A stretch of 64,000 nucleotides of DNA from Bacteroides oleiciplenus YIT 12058 (lineage in GTDB: Bacteria; Bacteroidota; Bacteroidia; Bacteroidales; Bacteroidaceae), in assembly GCF_000315485.1 (NCBI RefSeq), contig NZ_JH992943.1, positions 81,594 to 145,593 on the forward strand, in the 5' to 3' direction. A program made the position numbers and the translations under genes. Shown here in pieces: positions 54,788 to 62,787 of the stretch; within the stretch, counting starts at the first letter, position 1; each line of letters starts with the position of its first letter. A model generated the notes under the pieces. The model was not told the DNA's origin, did no database searches, and saw only the letters and a list, made by a program, of their open reading frames with translations.

Positions 54788-56635
54788 GTGAGGCTCAGTA
54801 AAACGATAATATTATTGTTGTTGATGTTCTTTTGCGGTACTTCCTACATCCTCTCTGCAAACCAGGATTCGGAAGATAAGCGTATACCCCTTGTTGAACA
54901 ATTAATGGATAATAACTTAGGCTATTCCCTGGAAGCAAAGTTAAGCGATATTCTCCGGTGGGAAGACGAACTGGCAGAGATATACCGGAAGAAAAAGGAT
55001 TATAAACGTATGTTCCTCATACACCAAATGGCCGCCTATGCCCTTGCAGCCGATGGGCAAATCAGTGAAGCATTGGAGAAAGCGAACAACATTTTACGGC
55101 AAGCCACGCAAATGAGATATGATACCGGAATAGCCATAGCTCACTATGCAATAGGAGATACTTACCTCAGTGCCAACATGATTAATGAAGCCATTGAAGA
55201 GTATGAGACAGCCATGAATAAGCTGAATAAAATCCCCGACTCCGGAAAACTCAAGGAAAGAGTATTAATCCAGTTAGCCCCTACTCTCGTCAGATTGAAA
55301 CGTATGCCCGAGGCTCAAGCTTATTTGGAGCAGATGGAACAGGTGAATGACGACCACCACAGTCGTTTTATGGAGAATATTTTTCAAGCCTATTATTATC
55401 TTTATGCAAACAATCCGGACAAAGCCCGAGAGTATATTCAAGAGGCTGAAGAGTGGTATGAATATTACCCATTCTATTTCCACAGTTCCATCCTGAAATA
55501 TATACAGGCCGAATATGCCAAAAGTACAGGGAATGACGAACAAGCTATAGAGCTATATAACGAACTAACAGACCACACCAACGGTGCCAATACCTACAAC
55601 AAGTATCTGAAGATGAAAAATGCGTTGGCATATCTGTACACCCAACGAGGAAAGCCCAAAGAAGCATGTACAGCATATCAGGACATCAATGCCGCCCGCG
55701 ACTCTATCAATGCCCGCAATTACTCCTCTCAAATCAACCTTTTGCGAACCATATATCAGGTGGACCGCCTTGAAATGAACAATCAAAGCCAACGCAACCA
55801 GTTACTTTCCTATTCCATCATAGGCTGCATACTTATCTTAGCCATATCTTCCGTATCAGTGTTTTATATTCGTAAAATCAATAGGCGGCTGGCCAACTCC
55901 CAGCTCAGACTGGAGAAAGCACGACAGGCAGCAGAAAATTCCATCCGTACCAAAAGTCTTTTCCTGTCGAATATGAGCCACGAGATAAGGACACCACTGA
56001 ATGCTCTATCGGGATTTTCCGGCATTCTGACCGACGCCAATATCGATGCTGCAACCCGCCAACAGTGCAATGAAATTATTCAGCAGAACTCTGATTTATT
56101 ATTAAAACTGATAGATGATGTTGTAGACCTTTCAAGTCTGGAAATAGGTAAGATGCAATTTCACTTTGCTAATAATGATGCCGTATTCATCTGCCGTAAT
56201 GTTGTAGACACCGTAGAAAAAATAAAGCAGACAGCTGCTTCCGTACTGTTCGACACTTCTTTAGAGAAACTCGAAATATATACGGATGAAGCACGCCTCC
56301 AGCAGTTACTCATCAATCTACTGATTAATGCAACCAAATTCACTACAGAAGGCAGTATCACCCTGTCACTTGATATGCAAACGGAAGAAACAGCTATATT
56401 TACCGTAACCGATACAGGCTGTGGTATAGCTCCGGAAAAGCAAGGACAGATATTTAACCGCTTTGAGAAGCTGAATGAAAATGCACAAGGTAGCGGATTA
56501 GGACTTTCTATTTGCCAGTTAATAGTGGAACGCTTCGGTGGCAAAATATGGATCGACCCCGAATACAAGAACGGATCCCGCTTCCAATTCACCCATCCCG
56601 TTCATTCTGTCAACAGAAAGGAGAGTATGGTATGA
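54788..56635 (+). CDS. TPR-containing sensor histidine kinase
   Basis: This 615-residue kinase starts with GTG, chosen because it opens the signal/membrane segment KTIILLLLMFFCGTSYIL. TPR-like helices span about 40-330, followed by a transmembrane helix near 340-360 (YSIIGCILILAISSVSVFYI) and a coiled coil. HisKA has His398 in NMSHEIRTPLNALSGF. HATPase is complete: NLLINATKF, DTGCGIAPEK and GSGLGLSICQ. There is no receiver domain. Its stop overlaps the start of a second, related kinase gene (ATGGTATGA), so the two are co-translated. A TACTTTTG box at 54745-54752 is the likely promoter. Confidence 0.9.
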   Translation: MRLSKTIILLLLMFFCGTSYILSANQDSEDKRIPLVEQLMDNNLGYSLEAKLSDILRWEDELAEIYRKKKDYKRMFLIHQMAAYALAADGQISEALEKANNILRQATQMRYDTGIAIAHYAIGDTYLSANMINEAIEEYETAMNKLNKIPDSGKLKERVLIQLAPTLVRLKRMPEAQAYLEQMEQVNDDHHSRFMENIFQAYYYLYANNPDKAREYIQEAEEWYEYYPFYFHSSILKYIQAEYAKSTGNDEQAIELYNELTDHTNGANTYNKYLKMKNALAYLYTQRGKPKEACTAYQDINAARDSINARNYSSQINLLRTIYQVDRLEMNNQSQRNQLLSYSIIGCILILAISSVSVFYIRKINRRLANSQLRLEKARQAAENSIRTKSLFLSNMSHEIRTPLNALSGFSGILTDANIDAATRQQCNEIIQQNSDLLLKLIDDVVDLSSLEIGKMQFHFANNDAVFICRNVVDTVEKIKQTAASVLFDTSLEKLEIYTDEARLQQLLINLLINATKFTTEGSITLSLDMQTEETAIFTVTDTGCGIAPEKQGQIFNRFEKLNENAQGSGLGLSICQLIVERFGGKIWIDPEYKNGSRFQFTHPVHSVNRKESMV

Positions 56636-58587
56636 AACGGATTTTATTCATACTTGTCTTTGCACTACAATGCGTGTTTGTTTCCGCAACTGCACATTCC
56701 ACTGCTGCGGACAGCTTATTGAATGAGTTACATGCACTTCCCCATGATTCTACCCGGCTTAAGTTACTGGAAAAGCTTGTACTCACAGAACAAAACTCCC
56801 CACATTACATAGAATATGCAGAGGAAATGTTCAAAGAGGCACAACTTCAAAAGAATGACAAATATAAAGCCAGCGGCACTTACTACAAACTGTTACATTA
56901 CTATAATCAGAATGAGGCGGACAGCGTCAGCAAGCTGGTGAACTACCTGTTGCCCATTGCCGAACGCATGCAATATTGGCAGATGTATTTCAATGCACAA
57001 AAATTGCTCATTTATACCTATATTTATAAGGAGAAATATGAGTATGCAATCAATGAGGCTTTGAAGATGCAGGAAAAGGCGGAAGCACTGGACAATGCAG
57101 GCGGACGCGTGATTGCCTATCTGTGTTTGGCAAATGCATACCACGAAACCAACCGCAAACAAGAAGAAGGAGAAGTTCTGCAAAAGGCTCATGAACTCTT
57201 CTCAGAACCCATACACACCAGTACTCAGATAAATGTATTGGGACAACTCATTCTATACAGTAAAGGTCAGAATGACTACAAAAGCCTGAAAGCTTATCTG
57301 GAGCAGAATATCCGGCTAATAGATGATTTACTGAAACAATATCCTGACATGTACGATTCGTATTTCAACCTTTTCTTATTCTCTGAAATATTTCATGCCC
57401 AATATTATATTGGTATAGAGAAAGCGGATTCCGCAAAATATCATATAGAAAAGGCACAGAATTACATAACTCCGCAAAGTTACCTTCCATACATTGCCAT
57501 GTATCAGGATGCCCGTGCAGAGTATTACCGCTACATGAAAGATTACCAAACCGCACTTGCATATACTGATTCAGTTTTAATAAAGATGAAAGAATTTGAT
57601 TCCGGTCAGATGGACTATGCCAAACAACTGGCCCGCAAAGCTGATATCCTGCAAGAAATGGGCAAACATCAGGAAGCTTTGCCACTCTATGAAAAATCCA
57701 ATCGTATTCAGGATTCATTAACTGTGGCCATATCAGCCAAACAGCTCGAAGAAATCAAAGATATATACCACCTTAATCAATTAGTATGGGAACAAGGAAA
57801 ACTGAGAAGCCACGTGCAAGTGACAATTCTCCTCAGCCTCTCAATTATACTTGTTCTATGTATCGCCTATATGTTCCGCATCAACCGGATAAGAAGGGCT
57901 CTGAAAATATCGGAAAAAGAAACACAGAAAGCCACCCGGCAGACAGAAAAAGCTAATGAAATGAAAAATCGCTTCCTATCTAATATGAGCCATGCCATCC
58001 GGGTACCACTGAATGGAGTATTAGGCTTTTCACAAATCATAGCCAACGAAGTGGAGGTAGACGAGCTTACTCGCAAAGAATATGCAGACATCATTCAGCA
58101 AAACACAGAACAGTTAATGCGTTTGGTAAACAATGTGCTTGACCTGTCACGCCTGGAAGCCGGTATGATGAAGTTTCAGATGAGCGATTACGACATCGTA
58201 CAACTCTGCAACGATGCCGTAGGGATGGCACATATGCAGAATCCTACTTTGCACACTCATTTCCACAGCAACATTGACGAGTACATTATCCATACAGACA
58301 CCAACCGGATTATGCAACTCATTGTCAGCATCCTTATCTGCCCTCTTGCTTCCTTCAAAGAGGAGCGTGACCTTCAATTCACTTTAGACAAAAACGGAGA
58401 GATATTATGTTTCAAAGTTACTAACTGCCCATTGGCAGACCTTAAATACGCCAATCAAGACTCTGCTTTGCGCAACGATGTCAACCATCTGTTGCTGAAA
58501 CACTTCGGTGGCACCTATCAAGTAATTCCCGACAGCAAAGAAGGTCCGACTATTCTTTTCACCTATCCCGCTACCTCGACTGAATAA
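56632..58587 (+). CDS. TPR-containing histidine kinase homologue with degenerate ATPase (pseudokinase)
   Basis: This 651-residue paralogue of the preceding kinase has a signal peptide (FALQCVFVSATAHS), TPR-like helices, a transmembrane helix near 405-425 (VTILLSLSIILVLCIAYMF) and a HisKA-like segment with His454 in NMSHAIRVPLNG. The usual Glu after His is Ala, and TP is VP. The ATPase is eroded: the N box reads LIVSILICPLASF without Asn, the D-x-G-x-G box reads VTNCPLADLK, and no GxGLGL is present. The start at 56632 overlaps the previous stop. It probably acts as a regulatory partner or a phosphoacceptor, not an active kinase. Confidence 0.85.
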   Translation: MKRILFILVFALQCVFVSATAHSTAADSLLNELHALPHDSTRLKLLEKLVLTEQNSPHYIEYAEEMFKEAQLQKNDKYKASGTYYKLLHYYNQNEADSVSKLVNYLLPIAERMQYWQMYFNAQKLLIYTYIYKEKYEYAINEALKMQEKAEALDNAGGRVIAYLCLANAYHETNRKQEEGEVLQKAHELFSEPIHTSTQINVLGQLILYSKGQNDYKSLKAYLEQNIRLIDDLLKQYPDMYDSYFNLFLFSEIFHAQYYIGIEKADSAKYHIEKAQNYITPQSYLPYIAMYQDARAEYYRYMKDYQTALAYTDSVLIKMKEFDSGQMDYAKQLARKADILQEMGKHQEALPLYEKSNRIQDSLTVAISAKQLEEIKDIYHLNQLVWEQGKLRSHVQVTILLSLSIILVLCIAYMFRINRIRRALKISEKETQKATRQTEKANEMKNRFLSNMSHAIRVPLNGVLGFSQIIANEVEVDELTRKEYADIIQQNTEQLMRLVNNVLDLSRLEAGMMKFQMSDYDIVQLCNDAVGMAHMQNPTLHTHFHSNIDEYIIHTDTNRIMQLIVSILICPLASFKEERDLQFTLDKNGEILCFKVTNCPLADLKYANQDSALRNDVNHLLLKHFGGTYQVIPDSKEGPTILFTYPATSTE

Positions 58588-58682
58588 TATTCTTGCCTCA
58601 AATGAAGGTAGATACGTGGATTTTTTGTACTTTTGCGCCTCAATAAGAGTAATTTGTAATTTATAAATAGAATTATATCATC

Positions 58683-60002
58683 ATGTTCGATAATTTAAGC
58701 GAAAGACTGGAAAGGTCGTTTAAAATTCTGAAAGGTGAAGGAAAAATCACCGAAATCAATGTTGCAGAAACCCTGAAAGATGTACGTAAGGCATTGTTGG
58801 ACGCCGACGTAAACTACAAAGTAGCTAAGACTTTCACAGATACCGTTAAGGAAAAGGCATTGGGACAAAACGTGCTGACAGCCGTAAAACCCAGCCAGTT
58901 AATGGTAAAAATCGTGCACGATGAGCTGACCCAGTTGATGGGTGGCGAAACGGCCGAGGTTGACTTGGAAGGAAAGCCGGCAGTTATCTTGATGTCCGGT
59001 CTGCAAGGTTCGGGTAAGACGACGTTCTCAGGTAAGCTGGCGCGGATGCTGAAAACAAAAAAGAACAAGAAACCGCTGTTGGTGGCTTGTGATGTATACC
59101 GCCCTGCTGCTATTGAACAATTACGCGTATTGGCAGAGCAGATTGGAGTTCCGATGTACTCAGAACCGGATAGTAAGAGCCCGGTGAAGATTGCGGAAAA
59201 TGCAATTCAGGAAGCTAAAGCAAAAGGATATGATGTGGTCATCGTCGATACTGCCGGACGTTTAGCTGTAGACGAAGAGATGATGAACGAAATCGCAGCT
59301 ATCAAAAAAGCGATTAATCCGAATGAGATTCTTTTTGTAGTAGACTCCATGACCGGCCAGGATGCTGTGAATACGGCAAAAGAATTTAACGAACGTCTTG
59401 ACTTCAATGGTGTAGTACTGACAAAATTGGATGGTGATACTCGTGGTGGTGCCGCTCTTTCTATCCGTTCGGTAGTGAACAAACCCATCAAGTTTGTCGG
59501 TACGGGTGAAAAGCTCGATGCTATCGACCAGTTCCATCCTTCGCGTATGTCAGACCGTATCCTCGGTATGGGTGACATTGTTTCACTGGTAGAACGCGCA
59601 CAGGAACAATATGATGAAGAAGAAGCAAAACGCCTGCAAAAGAAGATTGCCAAAAACCAGTTCGATTTCAATGACTTCTTGAGCCAGATTGCCCAAATCA
59701 AGAAAATGGGTAATCTGAAAGACTTGGCTTCCATGATACCGGGTGTGGGCAAAGCTATCAAAGATATTGATATTGATGACAATGCATTCAAGAGCATTGA
59801 AGCTATCATTTACTCCATGACCCCGGCAGAACGCAGCAATCCTGCTCTTCTGAACGGCTCGCGTCGTCAACGCATTGCTAAAGGTAGTGGCACGAATATT
59901 CAGGAGGTAAACCGCCTGCTGAAACAATTTGACCAGACTCGCAAGATGATGAAGATGGTGACAGGCAGCAAGATGGGCAAAATGATGCCGAAGATGAAAT
60001 AA
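58683..60002 (+). CDS. ffh: Signal recognition particle protein Ffh
   Basis: This is the GTPase of the signal recognition particle that targets membrane proteins to FtsY and the translocon. The N domain (NLSERLERSFKILKGEGKI) precedes the G domain, with G1 GLQGSGKT at 106-113, DVYRPAAIEQL, DTAGRLAVDEEM and TKLDGDTRGGAA. A Met-rich M domain ends with KMMKMVTGSKMGKMMPKMK. Length (439 aa) is normal. A TACTTTTG box at 58628-58635 is the likely -7 element. Confidence 0.96.
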   Translation: MFDNLSERLERSFKILKGEGKITEINVAETLKDVRKALLDADVNYKVAKTFTDTVKEKALGQNVLTAVKPSQLMVKIVHDELTQLMGGETAEVDLEGKPAVILMSGLQGSGKTTFSGKLARMLKTKKNKKPLLVACDVYRPAAIEQLRVLAEQIGVPMYSEPDSKSPVKIAENAIQEAKAKGYDVVIVDTAGRLAVDEEMMNEIAAIKKAINPNEILFVVDSMTGQDAVNTAKEFNERLDFNGVVLTKLDGDTRGGAALSIRSVVNKPIKFVGTGEKLDAIDQFHPSRMSDRILGMGDIVSLVERAQEQYDEEEAKRLQKKIAKNQFDFNDFLSQIAQIKKMGNLKDLASMIPGVGKAIKDIDIDDNAFKSIEAIIYSMTPAERSNPALLNGSRRQRIAKGSGTNIQEVNRLLKQFDQTRKMMKMVTGSKMGKMMPKMK

Positions 60003-60022
60003 TAAAGATAAACTGTAAGCAT

Positions 60023-60069
60023 AACAATCCCGCTAATTTCATTTTCTTAATGAAGTCAGCGGGATTGTT
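60023..60069 (+). terminator. Terminator of ffh
   Basis: AACAATCCCGCT (60023-60034) pairs perfectly with AGCGGGATTGTT (60058-60069). The right arm overlaps the -33 element of the folD promoter. Confidence 0.75.
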
Positions 60070-60098
60070 GCTATATTCGGTTATTTGCTCTATATTTG
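60068..60098 (+). promoter_or_regulatory. Promoter of folD
   Basis: TTG (60068-60070), 20 nt, then TATATTTG (60091-60098) matches the Bacteroides promoter layout, about 78 nt before the folD start. Confidence 0.65.
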
Positions 60099-60175
60099 CG
60101 ATGCATGAAGTCACAAAAAATAGTAAGTGACGGAAATAATACAAGATAAATTATAACTAAAACAAGAATATTGAT

Positions 60176-61057
60176 ATGACATTAATTGACGGAAAAGCAA
60201 TCTCAGAACAAGTTAAGCAAGAGATTGCTGCGGAAGTAGCGGAAATTGTGGCAAAAGGTGGTAAACGTCCTCACCTTGCTGCGATTCTCGTAGGTCACGA
60301 TGGTGGTAGTGAAACATACGTTGCTGCTAAGGTGAAAGCATGTGAAGTTTGCGGATTTAAATCCAGCCTTATCCGCTATGAAACGGATGTAACAGAAGAT
60401 GAACTCTTAGCTAAAGTACGCGAACTGAACGAAGATGCAGATGTAGACGGATTTATCGTACAACTCCCGCTACCAAAACATATTTCTGAGCAAAAAGTAA
60501 TAGAAACTATTGACTACCGTAAAGACGTGGATGGATTTCACCCCATCAATGTGGGACGTATGTCCATCGGACTGCCTTGCTATGTATCGGCAACTCCAAA
60601 TGGTATTCTGGAGTTATTGAAACGCTACCAGATAGAGACTTCCGGAAAGAAGTGCGTGGTATTAGGACGTAGCAATATCGTCGGCAAACCAATGGCAGCA
60701 CTCATGATGCAGAAAGCTTATCCAGGAGATGCAACCGTAACCGTATGCCATAGCCGCAGCAAAGACTTGGTAAAAGAGTGTCAGGAAGCCGATATCATCA
60801 TCGCTGCATTAGGGCAACCCAATTTTGTGAAAGCTGAAATGGTAAAAGAAGGCGCCGTAGTTATCGATGTAGGTACTACTCGCGTACCGGATTCCACAAA
60901 GAAATCAGGATTTAAATTGACCGGTGACGTAAAGTTCGACGAAGTAGCTCCGAAATGTTCATTCATCACTCCCGTACCAGGGGGCGTGGGACCGATGACT
61001 ATCGTTTCTTTGATGAAGAATACACTACTGGCAGGTAAAAAAGCAATCTATCAATAA
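60176..61057 (+). CDS. folD: Bifunctional methylenetetrahydrofolate dehydrogenase/cyclohydrolase FolD
   Basis: It interconverts methylene-, methenyl- and formyl-tetrahydrofolate in one-carbon metabolism. Signature sequences include the YVAAKVKACE region with the catalytic Lys, VDGFIVQLPLPKH, KDVDGFHPINVG, the Rossmann GRSNIVGKPMA, and the C-terminal PVPGGVGPMT. Length (293 aa) is normal. It has its own promoter and terminator. Confidence 0.97.
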   Translation: MTLIDGKAISEQVKQEIAAEVAEIVAKGGKRPHLAAILVGHDGGSETYVAAKVKACEVCGFKSSLIRYETDVTEDELLAKVRELNEDADVDGFIVQLPLPKHISEQKVIETIDYRKDVDGFHPINVGRMSIGLPCYVSATPNGILELLKRYQIETSGKKCVVLGRSNIVGKPMAALMMQKAYPGDATVTVCHSRSKDLVKECQEADIIIAALGQPNFVKAEMVKEGAVVIDVGTTRVPDSTKKSGFKLTGDVKFDEVAPKCSFITPVPGGVGPMTIVSLMKNTLLAGKKAIYQ

Positions 61058-61062
61058 TCCCG

Positions 61063-61112
61063 AATACCGGAAGAAGACAAACGGACATAATTGTCTTCTT
61101 CCGGTATTTATT
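61063..61112 (+). terminator. Terminator of folD
   Basis: AATACCGGAAGAAGACAA (61063-61080) pairs perfectly with TTGTCTTCTTCCGGTATT (61091-61108), an 18-bp stem with a 10-nt loop followed by TATTTTAAT. Confidence 0.88.
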
Positions 61113-61221
61113 TTAATCTATAATACTCATGAACACACAACAAAAAAAATCACAAGTTTTCTTTTTCTTACTTGTGCTACATACACGCCAAACAAAAAAG
61201 AGTTTTAATTCCTAAATAGTT

Positions 61222-62358
61222 ATGAGAAGAACATTCCCCCTCGCACTACTTTTCTTTTTTGTATCATGCAGCAGTGTAGCACAAGAACAAGTAGTACCCG
61301 AAGCATCTGACACTGTTTTTCCTGCTAAGGTCACACTATTATTTGTCGGTGACCTGATGCAACATAAAGCGCAACTTGAAGCTGCACGTACAAGCCAGGG
61401 GACCTATGATTATTCTCCATGTTTTTCTCTCGTGAAAGAGCAAATCAGTAAAGCAGATATTGCTATTGCTAATCTTGAAGTCCCTTTGGGTGGAAAGCCT
61501 TATACAGGCTATCCTGCTTTCTCTGCACCAGATGAGTTTTTATACGCCATCCAGAATGCCGGTTTTGACATTCTATTAACTGCAAATAACCATTGTCTTG
61601 ACCGCGGAAAGAAAGGATTGGAGCGCACCATCCTAATGCTAGACTCCTTGCATATTCCATACACAGGCACTTATAGAAACAAAGAAGAACGCCACCAACA
61701 TTATCCGCTACTTATCCATAAAAATGGATTTCGTATTGCCTTTCTCAACTACACCTATGATACTAACGGCATCAAACCCTCTTCACCTAACATAGTGAAC
61801 TACATCGACAAGAAAGTCATACAGCAAGATATTGATACTGCACGGGCATGGCAACCCGGCGCCATCATTGCTTGCATGCATTGGGGAAATGAATATCAGT
61901 CACTCCCCAGCCGGGAACAACGACAGTTGGCAGATTGGTTATTGGAACAAGGGGTAACACATATCATCGGTTCACATCCACATGTCATACAGCCAATGGA
62001 GTTACGCACTGATAGTCTTACCGGAATGCAGCATGCCGTAGTCTATTCTTTAGGGAATTTCATATCCAATATGAGTCAGATAAATACTGACGGTGGCCTC
62101 ATCTTCACATTAGAGTTGGAAAAAGATACAGTTGCTTCACTTATCCCCCATATTCGCGTTCGCCATTGCGGATACAATTTAGTATGGACAGCTCGTCCTA
62201 CCCTCTCCAACGAAAAAAATTATATCATCTATCCAACTGATTCCATACCTGCCTCAAAGCTCCCGGATACAGCACGTAACTCTCTGAATATCTTCGTCAA
62301 AAACGCCCGAAAGCTCCTCCAGCAACACAATGTAGGCATTAGGGAAGATAAAAAATAA
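61222..62358 (+). CDS. CapA-family (PgsA-like metallophosphatase fold) lipoprotein
   Basis: This 378-residue lipoprotein (Cys16, FFVSC) has the CapA fold: FVGDLMQHK, IAIANLEVPLGG, LLTANNHCLDRGKKGL and ACMHWGNEYQSLP, with GSHPHVIQP as the conserved His motif. CapA proteins take part in poly-gamma-glutamate or capsule export in Gram-positives. In Bacteroidota the family is widespread and its role is not settled. No other capsule genes are adjacent. It is preceded by about 160 nt without features other than the folD terminator. Confidence 0.88.
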   Translation: MRRTFPLALLFFFVSCSSVAQEQVVPEASDTVFPAKVTLLFVGDLMQHKAQLEAARTSQGTYDYSPCFSLVKEQISKADIAIANLEVPLGGKPYTGYPAFSAPDEFLYAIQNAGFDILLTANNHCLDRGKKGLERTILMLDSLHIPYTGTYRNKEERHQHYPLLIHKNGFRIAFLNYTYDTNGIKPSSPNIVNYIDKKVIQQDIDTARAWQPGAIIACMHWGNEYQSLPSREQRQLADWLLEQGVTHIIGSHPHVIQPMELRTDSLTGMQHAVVYSLGNFISNMSQINTDGGLIFTLELEKDTVASLIPHIRVRHCGYNLVWTARPTLSNEKNYIIYPTDSIPASKLPDTARNSLNIFVKNARKLLQQHNVGIREDKK

Positions 62359-62390
62359 TGCAGGTATCTACAAAAATATCCCTCTAAATA

Positions 62391-62421
62391 TTTGCAATAT
62401 AAAAGATAATGTCTATCTTTG
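62391..62421 (+). promoter_or_regulatory. Promoter of tRNA-His
   Basis: TTTG (62391-62394), 19 nt, then TATCTTTG (62414-62421) matches the Bacteroides consensus and lies about 28 nt before the mature tRNA. Confidence 0.75.
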
Positions 62422-62449
62422 CACCGCGTTTGAGAAATGACGCAAATAT

Positions 62450-62527
62450 GGTGACTGTAGTTCAGTTGGTTAGAGCGTCAGATTGTGGTTCTGAATGTCG
62501 TGGGTTCGAGTCCCATCAGTCACCCCA
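62450..62527 (+). tRNA. tRNA-His (GTG)
   Basis: The acceptor GTGACTG/CAGTCAC, anticodon stem TCAGA/TCTGA around loop TTGTGGT (anticodon GTG), and T arm GTGGG-TTCGAGT-CCCAT are clear. The extra G at 62450 can pair with C73 (62524), the identity feature of tRNA-His, and CCA is encoded at 62525-62527. Confidence 0.95.
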
Positions 62528-62531
62528 AAAG

Positions 62532-62566
62532 AAAGAGGAATTTCAGTAATGATTTTCCTCTTTTTT
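62532..62566 (+). terminator. Terminator of tRNA-His
   Basis: AAAGAGGAA (62532-62540) pairs with TTCCTCTTT (62555-62563), followed by more T residues. It lies directly after the tRNA. Confidence 0.8.
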
Positions 62567-62620
62567 GCTATATATCAGGCTTTTAAGAGGATTAGGGGAT
62601 GTACTTGTTAAGCCGAGGTA

Positions 62621-62766
62621 TTGTTGCATGCATCATTTATTTTAGTATCTTTGAACCATTGGAAACAGCACATCCGAACTTAGATACCGCCCGGACACAA
62701 TTGTGACTTACTTTCATTCTAGTATCAAAAACAGCACTTACTTTGGTAAGTGCTGTTTTTGATACT
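62621..62766 (+). ncRNA. Candidate small RNA with promoter and terminator
   Basis: TTG (62624-62626), 19 nt, then TATCTTTG (62646-62653) forms a consensus promoter with no reading frame behind it. A strong hairpin with an internal T-run follows at 62721-62766, giving a predicted transcript of about 100-110 nt from about 62660. Nothing else supports transcription, and no known RNA family was recognised. Confidence 0.35.
62721..62766. terminator. Strong symmetric terminator hairpin
   Basis: AGTATCAAAAACAGCACTTA (62721-62740) pairs perfectly with 62747-62766, a 20-bp stem with a 6-nt loop. The inner ten base pairs (ACAGCACTTA/TAAGTGCTGT) followed by TTTTT form an intrinsic terminator in both directions. 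It serves the truncated gene on the - strand. Confidence 0.85.
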
Positions 62767-62787
62767 AAACCTTCACGAAGAAAGAAC

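Noticed and set aside
54788..56635. Hybrid two-component system
   Set aside because: The protein ends after the HATPase domain; no receiver or AraC-type DNA-binding domain follows, and none is found in the next gene.
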